DNA from: Acidobacteriota bacterium
Lineage (GTDB): Bacteria > Acidobacteriota > Vicinamibacteria > Vicinamibacterales > UBA2999
Length of the DNA: 5,123 nt
Assembly (NCBI GenBank): GCA_013140955.1
Contig: JABFRY010000131.1
Location: 1 to 5,123 of the forward strand
Direction: 5' to 3'
Made by a program: the position numbers and the translations under genes. The notes beneath the pieces are model-generated. The model saw only the letters and a program-made list of their open reading frames with translations, was not told the DNA's origin and did no database searches. Of this stretch, positions 1 through 5,123 are shown piece by piece. Numbering within the stretch: position 1 is the first letter of the stretch; each line of letters starts with the position of its first letter.

Positions 1-2
1 CG

Positions 3-92
3 TGCGGCACCGCCGCGTTCCTGCTGGGCCAGCGCAGCACGCGTATGGCAGCGACCGCCGCTCCGCCGCGACCCGCGGCGCCGGCAGCCTAA
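3..92 (+). CDS. C-terminal end of an unidentified protein (partial, cut by window edge)
   Basis: Reading from base 3, the plus strand gives 29 codons with no interruption before a TAA stop at 90-92. The peptide begins CGTAAFLLGQ, a hydrophobic stretch that could be the end of a membrane helix. It then becomes a basic, then Ala/Pro-rich tail ending in APAA. Most third codon positions are G or C, as in the confirmed genes of this window. The fragment would converge on the minus-strand gene ending at 176, and a hairpin begins at its stop codon, which suits a gene end. The fragment is too short to name a family. A different frame being the real one cannot be excluded, because other frames also stay open in such GC-rich DNA. 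Confidence 0.42.
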   Translation, partial: CGTAAFLLGQRSTRMAATAAPPRPAAPAA

Positions 93-119
93 GCGCGGTC
101 GCGGGTTCGGTGCCGCGCT
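92..119. terminator. Candidate hairpin terminator between convergent genes
   Basis: AGCGCGG at 92-98 pairs perfectly with CCGCGCT at 113-119, giving a 7-bp stem and a 14-nt loop. It starts on the last base of the TAA that closes the left-edge fragment and lies in the 83-nt gap before the stop of the minus-strand gene at 176. The position fits a transcription end for either side. No T-tract follows on either strand, so a classic intrinsic terminator is not shown. In GC-rich DNA such stems also arise by chance. Confidence 0.33.
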
Positions 120-175
120 CCGGACCCACGATCACACTGGTGCAGAGCCTGCGCGGCGGGACGCGGCGGGACGGC

Positions 176-1516
176 TCAGACGACGATCACGTCGAAGCCA
201 CCCAGCGGCAGCACGCGCGAGCCCGCCAGGATGTCCCACACCTTGAACTGGTCGGTGCGGCTGCCCGTGAGGTGGTTCACCAGCACCTCGCCGAACAGGT
301 GTCGCACCGGGCTCCGGTAGAGGTCGATGTCGGCGTCCACGCGTACGGTGGCCCGGTCGGCGGCGTCGGCCATGCTGCCGTGCAGGTAGCTGACCTGCAG
401 GTTGCCCACCCGGGACGCCACCTGCTTGTAGCTCCCCTCGTTGAAACGATGCAGTGACGCCGGGGCCTCCTCGAACAGCCCGGCCGCGTGGAGCGTGCGC
501 ACCGACTCGATGAAGCGGGCGGACGCCTCGAAGTAGACGCGGTCGGGGAACACGTCGAACACGCGGATGCCGAAGCGCGGCGCGAGCAGGTGTTCGCCCG
601 CCGTGCCTGGCAGGGCGATGCTGCGCATGCGGGCGGCGATGTTGAGCAGGGCGAAGCGCTCCGGGCCGGCCAGGCTCGCGTAGCGCGCGTCGTCGATCAG
701 CCCCGCGAACTCGGGCACGCGATCGAGCGAGGGGAACACCGGTACGCGCAGGCCCGCGAACTGACCGTCGATGCGCTGCGCGAGCCGCTCGGCCCGCTTC
801 AGCACGCCGTGGAAGGGCTTGTAGGCGTCGCCGGCCCGCGAGCGGGCCAGCCGCACGGCCTCGCGCAGCCGGGTCCGTGCGTCGCCGATGAGCGTCCGCA
901 CCGCGGCGGGCTCTCCGTCGGTGGCGACCACGAGCAGGTTCAGCAGCTCGTTGACGGCGTCGAAGCGGGCTTGCAGTTCGAACGCCACCTCCTGTATCCG
1001 ATCGACCTGGACACTCGACAGGCGATCGCTCCGGGTGCTCGTGAGCTGCGCCGTCAGCCGGCGCGTGTACTCGTTCCAGATCAGCCGGAACTCCCAGAGA
1101 GTGCGGTTGATCACCTGCACCCCCTGGATGATGCCCGGAAACGTGGCGGCGGCCAGGTGCTCGGCGGCTTCCTCGAGCGTGAAGAGCTCGTCGGCGAAGG
1201 CTTCACGCACGAAGTGCTGGCGGTTGACGACTTCGCCGAGCGCCCGGAGCGCCGACGCCAGCGCCCCGCTCTCTCCCTCCATGCGGGCCTGCAGATCCAC
1301 GATGTCGAGCCCGGTGACTTCGATCTGGTCGAAGGAATGGGCGAGACGCGCAGAGCCGGTGGCGAGCCTCGCGCAGAGATCCGTCAGCGTCGCCAGCACC
1401 GAGGCCGGCAGGCGCGGCGGCGACGGCGCGGTGGCCGCCACCTCGTCGGCCAGCGCGGTGGCCGCGGTGTCGAAGGTCTGCAGGGAGGCGCGCGCGCGTG
1501 CGAGATACTCGTCCAT
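176..1516 (-). CDS. Conserved-looking 446-residue protein of unknown function, helical N-terminus with acidic/His C-terminal motif
   Basis: I do not recognise the family. The protein starts at ATG 1514-1516 and ends at TGA 176-178. The N-terminus (MDEYLARARASLQ) is hydrophilic, with no signal peptide or membrane segment visible, so a cytosolic location is likely. Residues about 1-120 and 150-250 are rich in Ala, Leu, Arg and Glu and should be mostly alpha-helical, partly coiled coil. From about 255 the character changes to mixed alpha/beta. The C-terminal part (about 310-446) has a DADID acidic cluster at 394-398 followed by H406, E410 (HLFGE) and H415 (NHLTG). This could be a metal or phosphate site, but that is inference. 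The gene follows the cytochrome stop by 3 nt, so the two are almost surely co-transcribed and possibly translationally coupled. A modest GAGGA lies at 1528-1532, 11 nt before the ATG. The coding call is firm; the function is open. Confidence 0.85.
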   Translation of the reverse strand: MDEYLARARASLQTFDTAATALADEVAATAPSPPRLPASVLATLTDLCARLATGSARLAHSFDQIEVTGLDIVDLQARMEGESGALASALRALGEVVNRQHFVREAFADELFTLEEAAEHLAAATFPGIIQGVQVINRTLWEFRLIWNEYTRRLTAQLTSTRSDRLSSVQVDRIQEVAFELQARFDAVNELLNLLVVATDGEPAAVRTLIGDARTRLREAVRLARSRAGDAYKPFHGVLKRAERLAQRIDGQFAGLRVPVFPSLDRVPEFAGLIDDARYASLAGPERFALLNIAARMRSIALPGTAGEHLLAPRFGIRVFDVFPDRVYFEASARFIESVRTLHAAGLFEEAPASLHRFNEGSYKQVASRVGNLQVSYLHGSMADAADRATVRVDADIDLYRSPVRHLFGEVLVNHLTGSRTDQFKVWDILAGSRVLPLGGFDVIVV

Positions 1517-1519
1517 GGG

Positions 1520-2536
1520 TCAGGGCATCCTCGACGCGGTGTAGGCGGCAATGGCCACCATGTCCTCTGTGGTCAGCCGCTCCACGGCGGCCTTCATGAG
1601 CGGCGACCACGCGCCGCGCCGCGTGCCTGCCTGCATGTCGTACAGCTGTCGCACCACGTAGCTGGGCGAACGGCCCGCGAGGGCCGGCACCGGGCCCAGG
1701 CCGCGCAGGTCCTCGCCGTGACACATCGTGCAGGCCACCGTGCGTCCGGCGCCACCGGTGGTGACGAGCGTCTCACCACGGGCGAGGCTGCCGCGCGGCA
1801 CGTAGGCGAGGAAGCTGGCTTCCGAGTCCCGGACCTCCACGCGGGACAGGTCCTCGGGCGTTTCGATGATGCGCTGCCCGATCGGCTCCATGCCGCCATC
1901 GGGCACGACCACGAGCATCCCGCCCTGCGGGCGCGTGCGCGGCACCATGTCCGCCTCGATCACGCGGATCCACGGGCGGTAGGCGAACGAGGCGAAGTAC
2001 TCGGCGGCGGCGCGCGACTCCTCGTCCGTGGCCGCCTTCCCGATCGCCAGCATCGCCGCCGGGGGCCCCATCCGCGGCTCGGCGCTCGCGCGCAGTCCGT
2101 TCCGGAAGTCGCGCATCTGCTGCACGATGTACTCGGCCGGCTGGCCCGACAGGCTGGAGTTCTCGGGGCGGCCCTGGCCGTTCGGCAGGTGACAGAAGCC
2201 GCACGCCCGTACGTCGGGCCGGCGGCCGCGCGCCACGACGTCGGGCATGGGCGGGTGGTTGTCGGGATGCCAGTCGGGCGGGTTGAAGAGGTCGCGCAAC
2301 TGGGCGCGGGTGAGCGTCACCGTGCTTCCGGGCACGCGCAGCGGCGCCGGATCCTCTGCCGGTGCGGGAGCGGCACCCCCCGCTCGCCCGGCACCGGCCG
2401 GCGCGGGTGGATTGAGCGGGTAGGCCCACGGAAGCACGCTGTTGGCCCCGGGCGCCGACGGCGTCTGGGCGCCGACCGCCACCACCGCCAACAGGGCCAC
2501 CGCACCGACACCGACGAGACGGACGGGCGTTCTCAT
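1520..2536 (-). CDS. Exported diheme c-type cytochrome
   Basis: A 338-residue precursor of a periplasmic electron-transfer protein. Residues 1-23 form a Sec signal peptide: MRTPVR, then a hydrophobic Val/Ala/Leu core, with likely cleavage after VGA. A Pro/Ala/Gly-rich linker follows (about 25-62). Two class I cytochrome c domains each carry a CXXCH heme-attachment motif: CGFCH at 112-116 and CTMCH at 269-273. Likely axial methionines are M156 (EPRMGPP) and M314 (SPLMK). Typical family signatures are ACGFCHLPNGQGRPE in the first domain and LAGRSPSYVVRQLYD plus the C-terminal DMVAIAAYTASR helix in the second. The two hemes are separated by about 155 residues that include an EPIGQRIIE segment. 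ATG 2534-2536 was chosen because AGGAGG lies 7 nt upstream and a signal peptide follows directly. The same frame stays open to 4093, but that extension would run antisense through the FIST gene. The redox partner is unknown: no dehydrogenase or oxidase subunit is in the window. Confidence 0.93.
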   Translation of the reverse strand: MRTPVRLVGVGAVALLAVVAVGAQTPSAPGANSVLPWAYPLNPPAPAGAGRAGGAAPAPAEDPAPLRVPGSTVTLTRAQLRDLFNPPDWHPDNHPPMPDVVARGRRPDVRACGFCHLPNGQGRPENSSLSGQPAEYIVQQMRDFRNGLRASAEPRMGPPAAMLAIGKAATDEESRAAAEYFASFAYRPWIRVIEADMVPRTRPQGGMLVVVPDGGMEPIGQRIIETPEDLSRVEVRDSEASFLAYVPRGSLARGETLVTTGGAGRTVACTMCHGEDLRGLGPVPALAGRSPSYVVRQLYDMQAGTRRGAWSPLMKAAVERLTTEDMVAIAAYTASRMP

Positions 2537-2543
2537 GACTGTG

Positions 2544-2549
2544 CCTCCT
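2544..2549 (-). promoter_or_regulatory. Shine-Dalgarno site of the cytochrome gene
   Basis: CCTCCT on the plus strand reads AGGAGG on the minus strand, 7 nt before ATG 2534-2536. This perfect match at ideal spacing decides the start of the cytochrome gene within a frame that remains open far upstream. Confidence 0.9.
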
Positions 2550-2596
2550 GATGCCGTACCGGGAACGGCCGCGACCGGATGGCGCACGGCGGGCTC

Positions 2597-2625
2597 ATGA
2601 TACGCGCATGGACGCCGGCGGTCAG
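2597..2625 (-). promoter_or_regulatory. Candidate sigma70-type promoter for the cytochrome operon
   Basis: On the minus strand a -35-like CTGACC (2620-2625) is followed after exactly 17 nt by a -10-like TATCAT (2597-2602). These match the consensus at 4/6 and 5/6 positions. Transcription would start near 2590 and give a leader of about 55 nt before ATG 2536. AT-rich hexamers are rare in this region, which makes the -10 match more notable, but the assignment rests on sequence similarity alone. Confidence 0.38.
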
Positions 2626-2764
2626 CAGCGGGTTGCGGTCCCCCGTTGTCCACCCGGCTGGACGACCAGTCGTACGGAGCGTCCGGCAGCGCCGGGACCC
2701 GCGCGCGGGTCGCCTGCGTGCAGGGACGGACACTGAAGGCGGCGCCCCGAAGGCCGATTGCCCG

Positions 2765-2790
2765 GGCGGACGAGCCAGAGGGCGTCCGCC
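2765..2790 (+). promoter_or_regulatory. 8-bp inverted repeat abutting the FIST ribosome binding site
   Basis: GGCGGACG at 2765-2772 is perfectly complementary to CGTCCGCC at 2783-2790, with a 10-nt loop (agccagaggg). The right arm ends at the base immediately before the AGGAG Shine-Dalgarno site at 2791-2795. As RNA this would be a very stable stem beside the ribosome site. As DNA it is a plausible operator for a dimeric regulator. The repeat itself is directly visible; its function is inferred. Confidence 0.45.
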
Positions 2791-2795
2791 AGGAG
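2791..2795 (+). promoter_or_regulatory. Shine-Dalgarno site of the FIST gene
   Basis: AGGAG lies 8 nt before ATG 2804-2806. It fixes the start at 2804 rather than at the first ATG of the same frame at 2579, which lies 225 bases further upstream and would add residues of unlikely, Arg/Pro/Gly-rich composition. Confidence 0.85.
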
Positions 2796-2803
2796 CGCAC
2801 CAG

Positions 2804-3967
2804 ATGTCGGACTTTCGTGCAGTTGTCGGCCACAGTGCCGATCCGGAGAGTGTTCATGCCGCCGCGGCGCTGATCGCGCAGGTGGAGGCGGGCCTGCCGC
2901 GCCCCCCCCAGGCCGGGGTGCTCTATGCCGGCATCGATTACGACCACCACGCGCTGCTCGACACACTCCTCGCGCGCTGGCCGGACATGCAGCTGGTGGG
3001 CTGCACGACCGACGGCGAGGCCTCCTCGGTCGGGGGCTTCCAGGAGAACTCCGTGTCCCTCATGGCCTTCGAGAGCGATCGCGTGCGGTTTGGCACGGGC
3101 CTCGGCACGCAGGTCTCCGCCGACCCGGACCGCGCCGGGGCGACGGCCGTGGCCATGGCGCAGGCCAGGCTGGGAGAGACGCCACGGCTCGGCATCGTCC
3201 TGCCGGAGAGTCTCACGGCGTCTGGCGTCGCCCTCCTCGACGGCGTGCGCGCGGCGCTGCCCGGCCAGGTGCCGATCGTCGGCGGCACGGCCGGTGACCA
3301 GTGGCGCCTGAAGCACACCCGGCAGTTCCACCTGCGGGAGGTGACGAGCGATGCCTGCCCGGTGCTGCTGATGGGGGGCGACTTGCACGTCTCGGTCGGG
3401 GTGCAGAGCGGCTGGCGGCCGGTGGGCCGCCGGGGCGTGGTCACGCGGTCCGAGGGCAACGTCGTGCACGAAATCGACGGTGCGCCGGCGGTGGACTTCT
3501 ACAGCCGCTACCTCGGAAGCAACCTGACCGCGTCGCTGTTCGTCGGCGATATCCCGTTGGCCGTGTTCGACCCGGAAGGGCGCTTCTTCCTCCGGGCGCC
3601 GGCCGGCGCGAACGAGCAGACAGGCGCGATGACCTTCTTCGCCGACGTGGCGACGGGGGCAACCGTCCAGCTCACCGTGGGCGCCAAGGACGACGTGCTC
3701 GCCGCGTCGCGGTCCGCGGTCGTCGATGCCGTGCGCACCTACCCTGGCACGTCGCCGGACGCGGCCCTCTTCTTCTCGTGCGCGGCGCGCAAGCAGGTCC
3801 TTGGCACGCAGGCATCGGAGGAGATCGGTCTCCTCCGCGGCACGTTGCCCCCCGACGTCCCCGTCTGCGGCTTCTACGCGTACGGCGAGATTGGCCCGCT
3901 CGTCCCCGGAGGCGCGTCGCGGTTCCACAACGAGACCTTCGTGGCCGTGCTCGTCGGCACCCACTGA
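2804..3967 (+). CDS. FIST-domain sensory protein (FIST_N + FIST_C), possible NosP-like partner of the adjacent kinase
   Basis: A 387-residue cytosolic protein with no signal peptide or membrane segment. The FIST N domain spans roughly residues 30-220, with motifs LVGCTTDGEASS (64-75), IVGGTAGD (158-165) and GWRPVG (203-208). The FIST C domain spans roughly 225-380, with FSCAARKQVLG (324-334), CGFYAYGEIGPL (355-366) and FHNETFV (374-380) near the end. FIST domains were proposed as small-ligand sensors in signal transduction. A subset, named NosP, binds heme and nitric oxide and regulates histidine kinases encoded beside it. Here the histidine kinase follows after 42 nt, so the two are probably co-transcribed and act together. 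Whether this protein binds heme cannot be told from sequence: several histidines are present (H48, H49, H171, H176, H195, H222, H375), and I cannot assign a ligand. An eight-C run lies in codons 33-36. Family assignment is firm; the ligand is open. Confidence 0.93.
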   Translation: MSDFRAVVGHSADPESVHAAAALIAQVEAGLPRPPQAGVLYAGIDYDHHALLDTLLARWPDMQLVGCTTDGEASSVGGFQENSVSLMAFESDRVRFGTGLGTQVSADPDRAGATAVAMAQARLGETPRLGIVLPESLTASGVALLDGVRAALPGQVPIVGGTAGDQWRLKHTRQFHLREVTSDACPVLLMGGDLHVSVGVQSGWRPVGRRGVVTRSEGNVVHEIDGAPAVDFYSRYLGSNLTASLFVGDIPLAVFDPEGRFFLRAPAGANEQTGAMTFFADVATGATVQLTVGAKDDVLAASRSAVVDAVRTYPGTSPDAALFFSCAARKQVLGTQASEEIGLLRGTLPPDVPVCGFYAYGEIGPLVPGGASRFHNETFVAVLVGTH

Positions 3968-4009
3968 CGCCAGGTCCGCCGCGCTGCGCCACCGCACGCG
4001 ACCTGCACC

Positions 4010-5032
4010 ATGACAGCGCCTACCACCTCCCCCGCCGGCACCACCGCCGCGGCCACCGTGACCGCCCCAGCCACGGTGACCGATCACGTGCATGCACTCG
4101 AGCGGGAGATCGAGATGCTGCGCGTGCAGCTACGGCGGGCGCAGGAGAACCGGGCGAATCAGGACGCCATCAAGGCCCGCAACGACCGGATGCTGCATGC
4201 GGTGATCACCGAGATGGAGCAGGCGCAGGCCGAGCTGGTGCGCAAGAACGAGGAGCTGCACCTCACACAGGAGCGTCTGCAACAGAGCGAACAGCGGGCA
4301 CGGCTGGCGAGCCGGGCCAAGAGCGAGTTCCTCGCCCGTATGAGCCACGAACTGCGCACGCCGCTCAACGCCATCATCGGCTACACCGAGCTGCTGCTCG
4401 AGGACGAGCGCCCCGAGCGCGAGGCCCGCGACCTCACGCGCATCCACGCCTCGGGCCGGCACCTGCTGGCGCTCATCAGCGAAGTCCTCGACATGTCGCG
4501 CATCGAAGCCGGCCGGGTCGAGCTGCGGCGCGAACACGTGACCACGTCGGCGCTCATCGGTGAACTGGTGGCCGCTGTTGAACCCCTGGTCCACAAGCGG
4601 CGCAACCGGCTCGAGATCGAGGCCCCGGACGACCTGACACTCACGACCGACGCCACGCGGCTGCGCCAGGTGCTGCTCAACCTGCTCGGCAACGCGGCCA
4701 AGTTCACCGAGGACGGCGAGATCCGCCTCTCGGTCAGGGCCGACGAGGCCGGCTGGGTGCGGTTCACCGTGACCGACACCGGCATCGGATTCGATCAGGC
4801 GCAGCTCGAGACGATCTTCGAGGAGTTCGGCCAGCTCGAAGGCGTCCGTTACGGCGGGACCGGCCTGGGCCTGGCGATTGCCCGGCGCTTGTGTCACCTG
4901 CTGGGCGGCACGCTGACCGGAGAGGGCCGGCGCGGCGAAGGGGCGACGTTCGAGGTCCGCCTGCCCTGCGAGCCGGTCGCGACCGCGCTGCCGGAGAGCG
5001 ACCGGCCGGATACGCACGGCGACGTGCCCTGA
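4010..5032 (+). CDS. Cytosolic sensor-less histidine kinase (coiled coil-HisKA-HATPase_c)
   Basis: A 340-residue two-component sensor kinase that should autophosphorylate on histidine and pass phosphate to a response regulator. Residues 1-25 are a Thr/Ala/Pro-rich, probably disordered leader. Residues about 26-102 form a charged coiled coil. HisKA follows with FLARMSHELRTPLNAIIGY, H113 being the phospho-acceptor. The ATPase domain (about 210-320) has the N box LLNLLGNAAKF (N224, N228), G1 box DTGIG (256-260), F box IFEEFGQ (269-275) and G2 box GGTGLGLA (282-289). All catalytic motifs are intact. There is no membrane helix, PAS, GAF, HAMP or receiver domain, so input probably comes through the coiled coil from the FIST protein encoded just upstream. 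ATG 4010 lies 42 nt after the FIST stop and has no clear Shine-Dalgarno site. In-frame GTG codons at 4058, 4076 and 4088 are alternatives but also lack one. No cognate response regulator is in the window. Confidence 0.95.
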   Translation: MTAPTTSPAGTTAAATVTAPATVTDHVHALEREIEMLRVQLRRAQENRANQDAIKARNDRMLHAVITEMEQAQAELVRKNEELHLTQERLQQSEQRARLASRAKSEFLARMSHELRTPLNAIIGYTELLLEDERPEREARDLTRIHASGRHLLALISEVLDMSRIEAGRVELRREHVTTSALIGELVAAVEPLVHKRRNRLEIEAPDDLTLTTDATRLRQVLLNLLGNAAKFTEDGEIRLSVRADEAGWVRFTVTDTGIGFDQAQLETIFEEFGQLEGVRYGGTGLGLAIARRLCHLLGGTLTGEGRRGEGATFEVRLPCEPVATALPESDRPDTHGDVP

Positions 5033-5039
5033 CCGGCGG

Positions 5040-5056
5040 CGGGGACAGGCACCCCG
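5040..5056. terminator. Short hairpin after the kinase gene, candidate terminator or repeat remnant
   Basis: CGGGG (5040-5044) and CCCCG (5052-5056) form a 5-bp all-GC stem around a 7-nt loop, ACAGGCA, starting 8 nt after the kinase TGA. There is no T-tract. Position suggests transcript end or 3' stabilisation. The core GGGGACAGGCACC also resembles a dispersed motif I recall from repeats in GC-rich bacterial genomes, but that recollection is unverified. Confidence 0.3.
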
Positions 5057-5065
5057 GGATCGGCG

Positions 5066-5123
5066 TCAGCGGTCCTCGTCCACCGACGGTGTCAGGACGC
5101 CGGTCCCGGCGGCCGACGTCAAC
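5066..5123 (-). CDS. Possible C-terminal end of a convergent gene (partial, cut by window edge)
   Basis: On the minus strand, reading from base 5122, an open frame gives LTSAAGTGVLTPSVDEDR and then a TGA stop at 5066-5068. The balanced composition and acidic tail look more protein-like than the Arg/Gly/Pro-rich readings of the other frames, and most codons end in G or C. It would converge on the kinase gene with a 33-nt gap that contains the hairpin at 5040-5056. With only 18 codons visible, neither the coding status nor a family can be established. Confidence 0.28.
   Translation of the reverse strand, partial: LTSAAGTGVLTPSVDEDR

Larger units (their letters stand above)
2537..2803. other. 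Divergent intergenic control region (267 bp)
   Basis: This region separates the leftward cytochrome gene from the rightward FIST gene and must hold promoters for both. Besides the leftward promoter candidate and the two ribosome binding sites, it contains several short dyads: GTCCA/TGGAC at 2648-2652 and 2659-2663 (6-nt spacer), CCGGC/GCCGG at 2683-2687 and 2691-2695 (3-nt spacer), and the larger one at 2765-2790. No convincing rightward sigma70 promoter, no sigma54 -24/-12 element and no FNR-type TTGAT-N4-ATCAA site was found. Small open frames cross the region in several phases, but none has both a ribosome site and a gene-like composition. Confidence 0.7.

Noticed and set aside
488..2551. 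A 687-codon plus-strand open frame across the cytochrome and the unknown gene
   Set aside because: It runs antisense to two well-supported genes, and its product is an Arg/Gly/His-rich composition typical of the reverse of GC-rich coding DNA. It has no recognisable domain and no convincing ribosome site.
2645..2675. Possible rightward promoter TTGTCC ... TCGTAC before the FIST gene
   Set aside because: The -35 is fair, but the -10 matches the consensus at only about two positions, so it is not supportable.
2579..2803. Use of an earlier ATG for the FIST protein, adding 75 residues
   Set aside because: The added residues are low-quality Arg/Gly/Pro sequence, whereas ATG 2804 has AGGAG at ideal distance and starts directly at FIST-like sequence.
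2537..4093. Upstream extension of the cytochrome frame to 4093, which would make an 857-residue protein
   Set aside because: The extension lies antisense to the FIST gene. The AGGAGG site and signal peptide place the real start at 2536.
3301..4563. A 420-codon plus-strand open frame spanning the FIST-kinase junction
   Set aside because: It is a +1-type shadow of the FIST and kinase genes with Arg/Pro/Ala-rich composition. It gives no evidence of a fusion or frameshift between the two.
4130..5017. A 295-codon minus-strand open frame under the kinase gene
   Set aside because: It is the antisense of a kinase with all catalytic motifs intact and has no family signature of its own.
5072..5098. 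GTCCT/AGGAC arms around the CACCGACGGTG palindrome as a second terminator
   Set aside because: The two dyads are not concentric, the outer stem is only 5 bp around a 17-nt interval, and the stretch may be coding on the minus strand.

Overview
This is a very GC-rich window (roughly 70% by eye) from a bacterial chromosome. Coding strands show strong G/C preference at third codon positions, and four complete genes account for nearly all the sequence. The diheme cytochrome resembles a type I associate with Acidobacteriota (particularly Vicinamibacteria-like soil lineages). Myxococcota, Gemmatimonadota or other GC-rich groups remain possible. No rRNA, tRNA, CRISPR array, insertion sequence or phage gene was recognised.

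Layout. Positions 1-92 probably hold the last codons of a plus-strand gene that enters from the left. A short convergent gap with a hairpin (92-119) follows. Two minus-strand genes come next and form a tight unit transcribed right to left: an exported diheme c-type cytochrome (1520-2536), then, only 3 nt downstream, a 446-residue protein of unknown function (176-1516). A 267-bp divergent intergenic region (2537-2803) carries a perfect Shine-Dalgarno site for each side, a reasonable sigma70-type promoter toward the cytochrome, and an 8-bp inverted repeat directly next to the ribosome binding site of the rightward genes. To the right are a FIST-domain sensory protein (2804-3967) and, 42 nt later, a cytosolic histidine kinase (4010-5032) with no sensor domain of its own. 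The last 91 bases hold a small hairpin and perhaps the C-terminal end of a convergent minus-strand gene.

How the genes may work together. A FIST protein encoded beside a histidine kinase that lacks an input domain is the arrangement of known FIST/kinase partners, including the heme-binding nitric-oxide sensor NosP and its co-cistronic kinases. The simplest reading is that the FIST protein senses a small ligand and controls the kinase by direct contact. No response regulator lies in the window, so the output is unknown. The divergent, periplasmic electron-transfer cytochrome and its translationally close partner share the control region with the sensor pair. Regulation of one by the other is plausible but is inference only.
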